Assembly (NCBI RefSeq): GCF_022761115.1
Contig: NZ_JAKWJS010000001.1
Span: 1,240,001-1,304,000 of the forward strand
Direction of reading: 5' to 3'
DNA length: 64,000 bases
Origin: Dyella sp. RRB7
Lineage (GTDB): Bacteria > Pseudomonadota > Gammaproteobacteria > Xanthomonadales > Rhodanobacteraceae
Shown: one piece after another, positions 1-8,863 of the stretch
Position numbering within the stretch: position 1 is the first letter of the stretch
How the letters are laid out: each line of letters opens with the position of its first letter
The notes under the pieces: generated by a model
Told to the model about the DNA's origin: nothing
Seen by the model: the letters and a program-made list of their open reading frames with translations, nothing else
The model's database searches: none
Position numbers and translations under genes: made by a program

Positions 1-495
1 GGCGCCGTGCACATGCGCCACGGTGCGCACCTCCGGCTTGCCGCGCTCGGCGCCGTGGATGTTGTGGTCGATCGGCAGGAAGTGCCGCTGCGGCAATGCG
101 TTCACCCACTCCACCAGCAACGGCTGGTTGCGCATCGCCTCCAGCGTGGGGCCGGGCGACGAGCCGCCATAACCCCATTGCGGCGTCGGCGGCAGATCGC
201 GATGCAGGCGTGCGCTGAAGGCGCGCATCTCCATCCGGTAGAACGGCAGCAACCTGCCGGGATACGCCGCATGCGCACGGTGTTCCAAGGGCCGGGCCAC
301 CGGTGGAATCGGCAGTGCATCGACGAAGCGCGCCAGCGTCACCGGATTGACCAGCGGCACCTTCGGCGCGGCGAGCTGCGGCATCGTCATGGGCATGCCG
401 CCGAGAGGCGTGGCCCGCAGACCCGCCCCGGCAACGACGTAGCCGCCGACCACGCCGGCGGCGCCCTGGAGAAAACGTCGGCGCGTGAACGTCAT
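1..495 (-). CDS. Multicopper oxidase (CotA/bilirubin-oxidase type), N-terminal part
   Basis: Only the first 165 codons lie in the window; the gene continues past its left edge. The start ATG (493-495) is followed by MTFTRRRFLQGAAG, a twin-arginine export signal, so the protein is probably exported folded with its copper. Residues from about 110 match the first cupredoxin domain of CotA-like laccases: the stretch NALPQRHFLPIDHNIHG and then VRTVAHVHGA, in which the two His of HVHG are type 2/type 3 copper ligands in this family. The likely role is oxidation of phenols, bilirubin-like compounds or metal ions in the periplasm; the substrate cannot be read from this part. It follows the MATE gene on the same strand after a 50-bp gap. 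Confidence 0.82.
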   Translation of the reverse strand, partial: MTFTRRRFLQGAAGVVGGYVVAGAGLRATPLGGMPMTMPQLAAPKVPLVNPVTLARFVDALPIPPVARPLEHRAHAAYPGRLLPFYRMEMRAFSARLHRDLPPTPQWGYGGSSPGPTLEAMRNQPLLVEWVNALPQRHFLPIDHNIHGAERGKPEVRTVAHVHGA

Positions 496-545
496 CCGGC
501 CACCCTAGGCAGGCCGGATGACAGCTATGTGGCAACGGTGCTCGG

Positions 546-2009
546 TCAATCCACCGAAGCTGGTACGCCCTGGCCGGTGGTGGGCGCCTGCTGGCCCGCC
601 ACCGATGCCTTGTCGGGCTGCACCTCGATCGGCGTGGACAGCATGTGTGCCTTCCGCCAGCCGCCCCACGTGTAGTACCCCATCGCCATCAGCATCGAGG
701 CGAGCGAGCCGAGCGGGAAACTCCACCAGATCGAGTCGGCGCCGATGCTTGGCGCCAACGACAACGCGAACGGCGGGCGGATCAGCCACATCGAGATGAA
801 CAGGATCACCAGCGGCGGCACCACCGCACCGGTGGAGCGCACCACGCCGAACAGCACGAAGGTGACGCCGAAGAACATGAACGACCACACCGCGATGCTG
901 TTGAGGTGCCGCGCCAGCGCCAGCGCTTCGCTGTCACCGGGCAGGAACAGGTTCAGCGCGCTGCCGTTGAACACGTAGATCAGCGCGATCAGCGCACCGC
1001 TGAGCAGGAAGTTGTACAACACGCCCACTTTGGTGATGCGGCTGACACGATCCCACAGCCGCGCACCCACGTTCTGCGCCGCCATCGAGGACACCGCCGC
1101 GCCGATGGCCATCGCCGGCATCTGCACGTAGGTCCACAACTGGGTGGCCGCGCCGTAGGCGGCGGTGGTCTTGGAGCCGTAACCGTTGACCATATGGATC
1201 ATGATCATCGCCGAGGTGGAGATCACGATCATCTGCAGGCCCATCGGCAGGCCCTTGAACACCAGCGAACGCAGCACTGGCAGATCCGGCCGCAGGAAGC
1301 GCAGCTCGCCACGGGTGAGGCGCAGGAAGTGCTTGCGCGCATACAGCGTCGACAGCAGCGCCACCAGCGCCACGCTCTGCGCGATCAGCGTGGAGGTGGC
1401 CGAACCGGCGATGCCCAGGCGCGGAAACGGACCCACGCCGAAGATCAGCAGCGGATTGAGCACGATGTCCATCAACACCGACAGGCCCATGAACACGAAC
1501 GGCGTGCGCGAGTCGCCGGCGCCACGCAGGGTCATCATCAGGAAGTTGTAGAAATACATCGACGGTACGGCGATGAAGATGATGCGCAGGTACGGCACGG
1601 CGAACACCTGCGCATCGGCCGGCGTGCCCAGCAGGCGCAGCATCCACGGCGTGCCGGCATAGCCGCCCAGCGCCACCAAGATCGATACCGCCACGAAGAA
1701 GGTCACGCCGGTGCCAACCACGCGCTTGGCCTCGAGCATGTTGCGCGCGCCCAGGCTCTGGCCGATCAAAATGGTGCAGGCCATGCTCAGGCCGAATACC
1801 GCGCCCAGCAGCAGGAACAGGATGAGGTTGGCGTTGCTCACCGCGGTGAGCGCGGCCTCGCCCAGGTAATGGCCGATCCACATGGCGTTGACCGAGCCAT
1901 TGAGCGACTGCAGCACCGTGCTGCCCAGGATCGGCAACGCGAACATGAGCAAGGTGCGTGCGATCGGGCCTTCGGTGAGTAACGGCTGCCTGCCGGCGAT
2001 GGGTGACAT
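546..2009 (-). CDS. MATE family efflux transporter (NorM/MdtK-like)
   Basis: A 487-residue integral inner-membrane protein of about twelve hydrophobic segments, the usual size for MATE antiporters, which export cationic drugs in exchange for H+ or Na+. The family opening is clear: EGPIARTLLMFALPILGSTVLQSLNGSVNAMWIGHYLG, given here only as the start of helices 1-2, and the second half repeats the fold from about residue 240. I take the ATG at 2007-2009, which gives MSPIAGRQPLLTEG; a longer frame upstream adds 18 residues with no membrane character. It lies 50 bp behind the DUF2239 gene on the same strand and may be co-transcribed. Substrate unknown. Confidence 0.9.
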   Translation of the reverse strand: MSPIAGRQPLLTEGPIARTLLMFALPILGSTVLQSLNGSVNAMWIGHYLGEAALTAVSNANLILFLLLGAVFGLSMACTILIGQSLGARNMLEAKRVVGTGVTFFVAVSILVALGGYAGTPWMLRLLGTPADAQVFAVPYLRIIFIAVPSMYFYNFLMMTLRGAGDSRTPFVFMGLSVLMDIVLNPLLIFGVGPFPRLGIAGSATSTLIAQSVALVALLSTLYARKHFLRLTRGELRFLRPDLPVLRSLVFKGLPMGLQMIVISTSAMIMIHMVNGYGSKTTAAYGAATQLWTYVQMPAMAIGAAVSSMAAQNVGARLWDRVSRITKVGVLYNFLLSGALIALIYVFNGSALNLFLPGDSEALALARHLNSIAVWSFMFFGVTFVLFGVVRSTGAVVPPLVILFISMWLIRPPFALSLAPSIGADSIWWSFPLGSLASMLMAMGYYTWGGWRKAHMLSTPIEVQPDKASVAGQQAPTTGQGVPASVD

Positions 2010-2059
2010 CGTTAGGGTTCCACGTGAACAGGTAAGAGATGGAGCCGGGTGGGGCAGAG

Positions 2060-2653
2060 TCAATCGGCGACGCGACTATCGTCCCATGCCTTGGCGGCAA
2101 GGCGACGTAAATGCACGCGCACGTCGGCCGGCCAGGCATCGGTCAACGCCGCGAAGCGTTCGCGCTCACCGCGCCAGAACGCGCGCGAGGCTTCCTCGTG
2201 GCCTGGCAGATCGCCGGTCATGGCGAGCATGAAGCGATCGACCGCCTCGCCGGCCTGGCGAGCCAGGTCGCGACCGTGACTGTGCCGGCGCGCTTCCTCG
2301 ACCAGTCGGCGCAATGCGGCCGACGCGCCGCCCGGCTGGGCGGCGAGCCACTCCCAATGGCGCGGCAGCAGGGTGACCTCGCGCGCCACCACGCCGAGTT
2401 TCGGCCGCCCCGGGCCACGCGGCGATTCATGCTCGCGCGCGGCGGCCGGCAAGCGTGCCAGCACCTCCTCGGCGGAGCCACGGAAATCGATTTCCAGTTG
2501 CTGGCTGCTGAGGTCGTCGAAGATCAGCACCGGGCCAGGCGCACCGGCGTCGATCGCCCGCTTGGTGGCCAGGGCGACCTGGGCCAGCGCGCCGGAAGCG
2601 ATCAGGCGGTGGCCGTCGAAGGCCGAACAGGTAGCGTTGTGGTCGATAGGCAT
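2060..2653 (-). CDS. DUF2239 family protein
   Basis: A 197-residue soluble protein without signal peptide. The opening FDGHRLIASGALAQVALATK and the central PRGPGRPKLGVVAREVTLLPRHWEWLAAQPGGAS are typical of DUF2239. The middle resembles the AraC/ribbon-helix-helix-like phrase found in some DNA-associated proteins (GRPKLGV...VTLLPRHWEWL), but no biochemical role is established and I assign none. It is divergent from the bestrophin-like gene, with 118 bp between the two starts, and is followed by the MATE transporter in the same direction. Confidence 0.8.
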   Translation of the reverse strand: MPIDHNATCSAFDGHRLIASGALAQVALATKRAIDAGAPGPVLIFDDLSSQQLEIDFRGSAEEVLARLPAAAREHESPRGPGRPKLGVVAREVTLLPRHWEWLAAQPGGASAALRRLVEEARRHSHGRDLARQAGEAVDRFMLAMTGDLPGHEEASRAFWRGERERFAALTDAWPADVRVHLRRLAAKAWDDSRVAD

Positions 2654-2771
2654 GGCCGGTATTTTGCCCGGGTGAAATTGGCGCCGTCAAGAGCGGAGCC
2701 CAGACGCCGTCCTCGCGCGCCGCCACCGACCACGCGGTAAAGTGCGAACCCAATCCGCCGTCGCGCCAGCC

Positions 2772-3692
2772 ATGGTCATTCATCCACACCAACGCCCACT
2801 GTGGCTGATGTTGTTCACCTTGCGCGGGTCCATCGTGCCCGCCATCTGGAAGCGCGTGCTCGGCATGATCCTGCTGGCTGTACTGGTGGTGGTGCTGGAG
2901 CACCACCTGACGCATACGGGGGTGGAACTGGGTGCCGTGCCGCTGACCCTGATGGGCCTGACCCTGGCGATCTTCCTGGGCTTCCGCAACAGCGTGGCCT
3001 ATCAGCGCTGGTGGGACGCCCGCACGCTGTGGGGCGAGCTGTTGATCGTGTCGCGCAACCTGGCGCGACAGACCTGCAGCCTGCCCGATGGCCTGTCGGG
3101 CGAGGAACAACGGCAGCGGGTGCATCGCCTGATCGCCTACGCGCATGCGCTTCGCCACCTGCTGCGCGGCTCGGCGCCGGCGGCCGATATGGCACGCTGG
3201 CTTTCGCCCGCCGAGGCCGCCGCGCTGGCGCAATCGCCCAACCCGCCGAACGCGCTGCTGGGTCTGATCGGCGAAAGCTATGCCCAGCTTCGCCGCCATG
3301 GGCAGCTCGACAGCATCCTGCTCGCCAGCATCGATGCGCAGATCACGCGCATGTCCTATGTGCTGGGTGGATGCGAGCGCATCCACAACACGCCCATCCC
3401 GTTCGCCTACATCCTGCTGCTGCACCGCACGGTGTACATGTACTGCCTGCTGTTGCCGTTCTGCCTGGTGGGCAGCGTGGGCTGGGTGACGCCGCTGATG
3501 GTAGGCGTGCTGTCCTACACCTTCTTCGGGCTGGACGCGCTGGGCGACCAGATCGAGAACCCGTTCGATCGCCTGCCCAATGACCTGGCGCTGGACGCCA
3601 TGTGCCGCACCATCGAGATCAGCCTGGGCGAACTGCTGGGCGAGCGGGACCTGCCCGAGCCACTGCAGCCGGTGGATGGCGTACTGATGTAA
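2772..3692 (+). CDS. Bestrophin-like / UPF0187 family ion channel protein
   Basis: A 306-residue inner-membrane protein. The N-terminal part has two hydrophobic helices (MILLAVLVVVLEH and LTLMGLTLAIFLGF) followed by the family signature FRNSVAYQRWWDARTLWGEL and a conserved basic stretch; a second membrane pair lies near residues 215-260 (YILLLHRTVYMYCLLLPFCL, then VTPLMVGVLSYTFFGLD). The phrase LGDQIENPF is also typical. Bacterial members (E. coli YneE, Klebsiella KpBest) form pentameric cation channels; the ion here is not known. I chose the ATG at 2772; an upstream start at 2742 adds ten non-conserved residues. Confidence 0.88.
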   Translation: MVIHPHQRPLWLMLFTLRGSIVPAIWKRVLGMILLAVLVVVLEHHLTHTGVELGAVPLTLMGLTLAIFLGFRNSVAYQRWWDARTLWGELLIVSRNLARQTCSLPDGLSGEEQRQRVHRLIAYAHALRHLLRGSAPAADMARWLSPAEAAALAQSPNPPNALLGLIGESYAQLRRHGQLDSILLASIDAQITRMSYVLGGCERIHNTPIPFAYILLLHRTVYMYCLLLPFCLVGSVGWVTPLMVGVLSYTFFGLDALGDQIENPFDRLPNDLALDAMCRTIEISLGELLGERDLPEPLQPVDGVLM

Positions 3693-3909
3693 GCGCATAT
3701 TCGCGTGTCCTTGTTGCGATTTCTGCGTGGCGTTAACACTTCGCCGGCCATTCTTCGGCGTGTCTCGTCCAGGCAGAAGACACGTGCAGGCACCACCCAA
3801 CCGACGCGCTTTTACGCAAATTCGACTTATTTCTAGTACCGAATGGTCCAATAACTTATTAAACTACGCGGTGCATAAATCTCCCTCACCAAGAAGAGAA
3901 GAAACGCAC
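3693..3909. other. AT-richer leader region before the PagL-like gene
   Basis: A 217-bp gap whose second half (about 3815-3885) is clearly richer in A+T than the surroundings, with runs such as ATAACTTATTAAAC and GCATAAATC. It probably holds the promoter of the downstream lipid A deacylase gene, but I could not place a convincing -35/-10 pair. The purine-rich AAGAAGAGAAGAAACG just before 3910 serves as its ribosome binding site. Confidence 0.4.
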
Positions 3910-4425
3910 ATGCGATCCAGCCTTCTGCGCAGCGCCGCTGCGCTTGCCTTGTTGGGCCTGTCCTGTACCGCGCTGGCCGATACCCGCCTCGAAATTAACG
4001 GTGGCAGCAGCTATTCCGACGGTTACTGGACCAGTACTGCCTGGGTCGAAGGCGTGTTCGGCGAGCACGCTATCGGCAACAGCCGCTTCACCTGGTCACC
4101 CGACGCTTCGCTGGGTTTCGTCGACGGGCGCAATCTGAAGCGCTACGGCAACGCCGTATCCGACGATGTCTGGTTGCTGGCCGGTGGCGCCCGCTTCCAC
4201 TACGGCAGCCCCGGCGACTGGTACCACCACCTGTACTGGACCACCCAGGTCGCTGCCCAGGCCGGGCGCACGCTGGCATTGAGCAGCGGCGGCGAATTCG
4301 TCAATTCGTTGGGCTGGCAGGGCAACCACTGGAGTTTTCAGGTTCGCCACGTCTCCAACGGCGGCTTCAAGGGCTCCAACCGCGGCGAGACCATGGCGCT
4401 GGTGGGCCTGGCCTTCAATCCTTAA
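3910..4425 (+). CDS. pagL: Lipid A 3-O-deacylase, PagL family (acyloxyacyl hydrolase)
   Basis: A 171-residue outer-membrane beta-barrel with a cleavable signal peptide (MRSSLLRSAAALALLGLSCTALA). PagL removes the 3-O-linked acyl chain of lipid A. The catalytic signature is present near the C terminus: His147 and Ser149 in RHVSNGG, with Glu160 eleven residues later in NRGE, corresponding to the His-Ser-Glu triad of the family. The alternating hydrophobic pattern of short strands (WHHLYWTTQVAAQ-type) fits an eight-stranded barrel. The ATG at 3910 follows a purine-rich ribosome binding site; longer frames have no signal peptide. It stands alone, closed by a strong terminator. It may remodel the surface in response to stress, as in Pseudomonas and Salmonella. 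Confidence 0.83.
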   Translation: MRSSLLRSAAALALLGLSCTALADTRLEINGGSSYSDGYWTSTAWVEGVFGEHAIGNSRFTWSPDASLGFVDGRNLKRYGNAVSDDVWLLAGGARFHYGSPGDWYHHLYWTTQVAAQAGRTLALSSGGEFVNSLGWQGNHWSFQVRHVSNGGFKGSNRGETMALVGLAFNP

Positions 4426-4447
4426 GATCCGGACCGCCAACGGCAGC

Positions 4448-4481
4448 AACGAAAACGGCCCCTCGCGGGGCCGTTTTCGTT
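4448..4481. terminator. Bidirectional intrinsic terminator between pagL and emrB
   Basis: A perfect 15-bp stem (AACGAAAACGGCCCC, 4448-4462; complement 4467-4481) closes a 4-nt TCGC loop. The A/T-rich flanks of the stem give a U-rich 3' end in both directions, so it can end pagL on the plus strand and the emr operon on the minus strand. Confidence 0.85.
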
Positions 4482-4497
4482 GGATGTCTCTCAAGGA

Positions 4498-6018
4498 TCA
4501 GTGATCGGCGCCGGGACCCGCCTTGGCCGAGAACGGCGGACGCGCCATCCACACCACCACGATCAGGCTGAAGAACACCCAGCCGAGCAGGTGGAACACC
4601 TCGTTGAACGAGATCTGATAACCCTGCTGGGTAATCATCTGGTCCAGCATCGCATTGGTGGATGCCGTGCTGACGCCCGCCGACTGCAAGGCCGTCTGCG
4701 CGGAAGTGTCGTACGGCGTGATGTGCTCGCTCAGGTGCGCGTGATGCACGATGGCGCGGTGGTCCCACAGGAAGGTGGTGAGCGAAGCGGAGAAGCTCGC
4801 CCCCAGCGTACGCAGGAAGGTGGCCAGGCCGCCGCCCGCGGCGATCTCATTGGGCTTCAGGTCCGACAGCAGGATGGTGGTCACCGGCATGAAGAACAGC
4901 GCCACGCCCAGGCCCTGGAACAGCTGCACGCCGGCGATGTGCATGAAGTCCACCTGCAGGAAGAAATCCGAGCGCATGAAGCAGGTGGTGCCCATCACCA
5001 GGAACGCGCACGAAGCCAGCAGGCGCATGTCGGTGCGACCGGCGTACTTGCCGACCAGGAAGGTCAGCATCACCGGCAGGATGCCCAGCGGCGCTGCGGC
5101 GAAACCGGCCCACGTGGACGTATAGCCCAGATTCCGCTGCAACCACTGCGGCACCAGCAGGCCGATGGCGAAGAACGCCGCATAGGCCAGCACCAGCGCA
5201 ATCGTGCCGATGCGGAAGTTGTGATGGCGCAGCAGGCGCAGGTTGACGATGGGATCCTTGTCGGTGAGTTCCCAGATCAGGAAGATCGCCAGCGCAATGG
5301 CCGAGACGATGCTGGTGATCACGATGAACGACGAGTTGAACCAGTCCTCGTCGTTGCCCTTGTCCAGCACGATCTGCAGCGCGCCCACGCCGACGATCAG
5401 CGTGATCAGGCCCACGTAGTCCACCTTCGGGCGCGAGGTGGTATCCACGCGCAGCTTCATCTGGTTGCCCACCACCATGCTGGCGAAGATGCCGATCGGC
5501 ACGTTGATGAAGAAGATCCACGGCCACGAGTAGTTGTCGGTGATCCAGCCACCCAGGATCGGGCCGGCAATCGGCGCCACCACCGTCACCATCGCCAGCA
5601 GGGCCAGGGCCATGCCGCGTTTGGCCGGTGGATAGATCGAGATCAGCAGGCTCTGCGTGATCGGATACATCGGGCCGGCCACCGCACCCTGGATGGCGCG
5701 GAACAGGATCAGCATCGGCATGCTCTGCGCGATGCCGCACAGGAACGAGGCGATGGAGAACAGCAGCGTCGACCAGATGAACAGCTTCACCTCGCCGAAG
5801 CGGCGGGTGAGGAAGCCGGTCAGCGGCAGCGCGATGGCCATGCTGACCGCGAAGGAGGTGATCACCCAGGTGCTTTGATTCACGCTCACGCCGAGGTTGC
5901 CGGCGATCGTCGGCAGCGACACATTGGCGATGGTCGTGTCGAGCACCTGCATGAAGGTCGCCAACGACAGGCCGACCGTGGTCAGCGCCAGGTTGGGCGG
6001 ACGGAATTCGTTGCTCAT
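4498..6018 (-). CDS. emrB: EmrB-type DHA2 family multidrug MFS transporter
   Basis: A 506-residue inner-membrane protein of the 14-helix DHA2 drug:H+ antiporter class. The hallmark opening is TFMQVLDTTIANVSLPTIAG (motif D1), followed by SMAIALPLTGFLTRRFG (motif A) and GPILGGWITDNYSWPWIFF (motif C, the antiporter motif). EmrB works with the membrane-fusion protein EmrA and an outer-membrane channel to export hydrophobic compounds and uncouplers. It is the last gene of the operon marR-OMF-emrA-emrB; the 136-bp gap after emrA carries a paired repeat that could lower its expression relative to emrA. Substrates cannot be read from the sequence. Confidence 0.93.
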   Translation of the reverse strand: MSNEFRPPNLALTTVGLSLATFMQVLDTTIANVSLPTIAGNLGVSVNQSTWVITSFAVSMAIALPLTGFLTRRFGEVKLFIWSTLLFSIASFLCGIAQSMPMLILFRAIQGAVAGPMYPITQSLLISIYPPAKRGMALALLAMVTVVAPIAGPILGGWITDNYSWPWIFFINVPIGIFASMVVGNQMKLRVDTTSRPKVDYVGLITLIVGVGALQIVLDKGNDEDWFNSSFIVITSIVSAIALAIFLIWELTDKDPIVNLRLLRHHNFRIGTIALVLAYAAFFAIGLLVPQWLQRNLGYTSTWAGFAAAPLGILPVMLTFLVGKYAGRTDMRLLASCAFLVMGTTCFMRSDFFLQVDFMHIAGVQLFQGLGVALFFMPVTTILLSDLKPNEIAAGGGLATFLRTLGASFSASLTTFLWDHRAIVHHAHLSEHITPYDTSAQTALQSAGVSTASTNAMLDQMITQQGYQISFNEVFHLLGWVFFSLIVVVWMARPPFSAKAGPGADH

Positions 6019-6054
6019 GTTGGCCTGTCAGTTTCCGGGCGACTTGGATGTTGG

Positions 6055-6148
6055 CTCCTCCCCTGCAAGCAGGGGGAGGCTGGGAGGGGGCTTTGCATCA
6101 AGCGCCAGAGCCCCCTCCCCAGCCCTCCCCTGCAGGCAGGGGAGGGAG
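6055..6148. repeat. Paired inverted CTCCCCTGC repeat between emrA and emrB
   Basis: Two copies of a palindromic unit (CTCCCCTGC-n-GCAGGGG followed by AGGCTGGGAGGGGGC) lie in opposite orientation around a short centre, so the whole stretch can fold into one long hairpin of roughly 40-bp arms with some mismatches. A single copy of the same unit occurs at 26177-26214. Its position within the operon suggests an mRNA-stabilising or attenuating structure; that is inference. Confidence 0.75.
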
Positions 6149-6154
6149 TTGTTC

Positions 6155-7351
6155 TTACTTCGTATCGGCCTTGGCCATGTTGGCGTGGATGATCTCGGCG
6201 ATCAGGCCATCGGCCTTGGCCAGCTGCTGCTGATACACATCGGTGCTGAAGGCCGGCTGGGTCGGCGCCTGCTTGGCCAGCAGCAGACCGCTCTGGTCGT
6301 GCAGGTTCACTTCCACCGTGGTCGACAGGCCGATGCGCAGCGGATGCTCCTCAAGCTGCTTGGGATCGGTGAAGAACACGCGCACCGGCACGCGCTGCAC
6401 GATCTTGATCCAGTTGCCGGTGGCGTTCTGCGCCGGCAGCAGCGAGAACGCGCTGCCGGTACCCACGCCCAGGCTCTGCACCTTGCCCTTGTAGGTCACG
6501 GCACTGCCGTACACGTCGGAACGGATCTCGACCGGCTGGCCGATACGCATGTCGGTCAGCTGGGTTTCCTTGAAGTTGGCGTCGATCCACACTTCATGCA
6601 GCGGTACTACCGCCATCAGCGGCGCACCCGGCGCCACGCGCTGGCCCAGCTGCACCGAGCGCTTCGCCACGAAACCGTCCACCGGGGCAATGATCGAGGT
6701 GCGCACGTCATCGAGGTAGGCGGCACGCAGTTTCGCGGCGGCCGTCTGGACGTCCGGATGCGAAGCGACCACGGTGTCGTCGACCAACACATTGCTGGTC
6801 TGGTACTGCTGCTGGGCCGTGGTCAGCGCGCTCTGCGCGGTAGTCAGCGCATCCAACGCATGCGACAGCTCTTCCGCCGAGATGGCGCCGGACTTGGCCA
6901 GGTCGCGACGGCGGTTGTAGTCGGCCTGGGCCTTGTCCACCGCCACCTTGCGCGATGCCACTTCCGCCTGGGCGCCATTTACGTTGCTGTACAGGCCGCG
7001 CACCCTGCGCACGGTGCTGCCGAGGTTGGCCTTGGCCTGGGCCAGGGCGACTTCGGCATCGGCCGGGTCCAGCTTCACCAGCACGTCGCCGGCATGGACC
7101 AGGTCGCCGTCGTCGGCACCGATGGTCACCACCGAGCCGGCCACCTGCGGGGTGATCTGCACCACGTTGCCGTTCACGTAGGCGTCGTCGGTGCCTTCGT
7201 ACCAGCGGCCTTCGAAGAAGTACCACAGGCCCCAGCCGATGGCGACGAGCACCAGCACGGCCGCGAGCAGGCGCAGCAGGAAACCGCGGCGGCTCTTCGG
7301 GGGTTGGACAGCGGCCGTGTTGTCGGCCGCGAGCGGAGTTGGGCTAGACAT
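6155..7351 (-). CDS. emrA: EmrA-type membrane fusion protein (HlyD family)
   Basis: A 398-residue periplasmic adaptor. It has a short cytoplasmic N terminus, one membrane anchor (residues about 22-45, FLLRLLAAVLVLVAIGWGLWYF), then the conserved YEGTDDAYVNGNVVQITPQVAG lipoyl half-motif, a coiled-coil hairpin (about 105-215), the second half-motif IIAPVDGFVAKRSVQLGQRV and a beta-barrel part containing WIDANFKETQL. It bridges EmrB to the outer-membrane factor encoded just upstream; the gap to that gene is only 14 bp, so the genes are co-transcribed. Confidence 0.93.
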   Translation of the reverse strand: MSSPTPLAADNTAAVQPPKSRRGFLLRLLAAVLVLVAIGWGLWYFFEGRWYEGTDDAYVNGNVVQITPQVAGSVVTIGADDGDLVHAGDVLVKLDPADAEVALAQAKANLGSTVRRVRGLYSNVNGAQAEVASRKVAVDKAQADYNRRRDLAKSGAISAEELSHALDALTTAQSALTTAQQQYQTSNVLVDDTVVASHPDVQTAAAKLRAAYLDDVRTSIIAPVDGFVAKRSVQLGQRVAPGAPLMAVVPLHEVWIDANFKETQLTDMRIGQPVEIRSDVYGSAVTYKGKVQSLGVGTGSAFSLLPAQNATGNWIKIVQRVPVRVFFTDPKQLEEHPLRIGLSTTVEVNLHDQSGLLLAKQAPTQPAFSTDVYQQQLAKADGLIAEIIHANMAKADTK

Positions 7352-7365
7352 GGTGGGGGTAGCCT

Positions 7366-8835
7366 TCAGAGCGAATGTTCAGAGGAAGATTGGACGGCCA
7401 CGTCGGCCGCGCCGGCCTGCGGGCGGAAACCGCCGCCAAGGGCCTGGATGAGTTGCACCGACAGGTCGACCTGCTGCGATTTCAGCGCGGCCATGTGCTG
7501 CTGCGCCTGCAGCAGCTGCTGCCGCACGATCAGCGCTTCGAGGTAGCTGCCGACGCCGGCCTTGTAGCGCTGTTCGGACAACTGCCACGCCTGGGTGGCG
7601 GCATCCACCGCGCGCTGCTGCGCGGCGACCTGCTCCTGCGCGGACTGCACGGCGTCGTAGTCGTCAGCCACTTCGTTCACGGCGCTGACCAGGGTCTGGT
7701 TGTACTGCGCCACGGCGACGTCGTACTGCGCGTCCTTGCCAGCCAGGTTGGAGCGCAGGCGGCCACCGTCGAAGATCGGCAGGCTCAGCGACGGGCCGAC
7801 GGTGTAGAAGCGCGCCGGCATCTGGAACGGGTTGGTGCCGCCCGCCGCCGCAAAACCGGCCAAGGCGCTGATGCTGACGTTGGGCAGGAACTCGGTCTTG
7901 GCGACCTTGATCTGCTTGCCGGCCGCCTCGACGCGCCAGCGCGCGGCGACCAGGTCGGCACGATGGCCCATCAGCTCCACCGGCAGGTCGGCCGGCACCG
8001 CCAGCGCAGCGGGTTCCAGCGACTGCGGACGGGTGATGTCCAGGCCACGGTCGGGCCCCTTGCCCAGCAGCACCGACAGCGACGAACGGGCCGCGTCGAT
8101 GGCACGGTTGGCCGCCGCCAGTTCCTGGTCGGCGTTGGCCACTTCGGTGTCGCTCTGCTTGAGCTGCAGCTGGTTGTCGAGACCGGCGGAGACACGCTGC
8201 TGGGTCAGCTGGCGCGCGGCGTTGGCGCGATCCCGCTCGGCCTTGGCCACGTCGAGCTGCGTAAAGGCATAACCGAGCTGCACGTAGGCACGCGCCACGT
8301 TGGTGGACAATTCGATGCGTGCCGCCTGCGATTCCACTTCGGCGGCACGCTGCTGGCCCAGCGCGGCTTCCCACGCGGCACGCTTGCCGCCCCACAGGTC
8401 CAGGCCCCAGCTGAAGCTGGCGCGGGCGTCCTTGAACCAGGTGTAGTGGCCACCGCCGAGATCCGGCGGCGCGGCGGTGAGGGGCAGGCGCTGGCCGATG
8501 GCATTGGCGCCGGCGTTCACCGTCGGTCCGCGTGCGGCATCGGCGGTGCCTGCTTCTGCCTGGGCCTGGCGCGCACGCGCATCAGCCACGGCGAGATTGG
8601 GGTTGTCCTTCAGCGCTTCGGCGATCAGCGCGCTGAGCTGCGGGTCACCCAGGCCGGTCCACCAGTCGTTGCTGGGCCAGGCAGCCGGGGAGACCTTGAG
8701 GTTGGACAGGCTGCGCTCGCTCTTGAGGGAGCGCGCGTCGATCAGCGAGCCATCCGGATGCAGGCCACCGCTGGTGGCGCATCCTGCCAGCGCAAGAGTG
8801 AGGCCGGTGGCTGCCGCAAGGAGTTGCAGACGCAT
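7366..8835 (-). CDS. NodT-type outer-membrane efflux lipoprotein
   Basis: A 489-residue TolC-like outer-membrane factor. The signal peptide ends in a lipobox (ALAGCATSG), so Cys19 is lipidated. Two OEP repeats form the alpha-barrel: the first around LIAEALKDNPNLAVADARARQAQAEAG, quoted only for its start, the second around AAGKQIKVAKTEFLPNVS. It is the exit channel for the EmrAB pump encoded downstream. A frame extends a few codons upstream with a TTG start, but the GGAAG located there is a good ribosome binding site for the ATG at 8833-8835, so I chose that start. It begins 28 bp after the marR gene. Confidence 0.92.
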   Translation of the reverse strand: MRLQLLAAATGLTLALAGCATSGGLHPDGSLIDARSLKSERSLSNLKVSPAAWPSNDWWTGLGDPQLSALIAEALKDNPNLAVADARARQAQAEAGTADAARGPTVNAGANAIGQRLPLTAAPPDLGGGHYTWFKDARASFSWGLDLWGGKRAAWEAALGQQRAAEVESQAARIELSTNVARAYVQLGYAFTQLDVAKAERDRANAARQLTQQRVSAGLDNQLQLKQSDTEVANADQELAAANRAIDAARSSLSVLLGKGPDRGLDITRPQSLEPAALAVPADLPVELMGHRADLVAARWRVEAAGKQIKVAKTEFLPNVSISALAGFAAAGGTNPFQMPARFYTVGPSLSLPIFDGGRLRSNLAGKDAQYDVAVAQYNQTLVSAVNEVADDYDAVQSAQEQVAAQQRAVDAATQAWQLSEQRYKAGVGSYLEALIVRQQLLQAQQHMAALKSQQVDLSVQLIQALGGGFRPQAGAADVAVQSSSEHSL

Positions 8836-8863
8836 GGGCTTGGCTTCCAAAAAGTAAACGGGT

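Noticed and set aside
2016-2029. parS-like GTTCCACGTGAAC upstream of the MATE gene
   Set aside because: It is one base short of the symmetric palindrome; the right arm does not match, so it is unlikely to bind ParB well.
4480-6192. A 570-codon plus-strand frame opposite emrB
   Set aside because: Antisense shadow with low-complexity His/Gln/Arg composition; emrB on the minus strand is complete.
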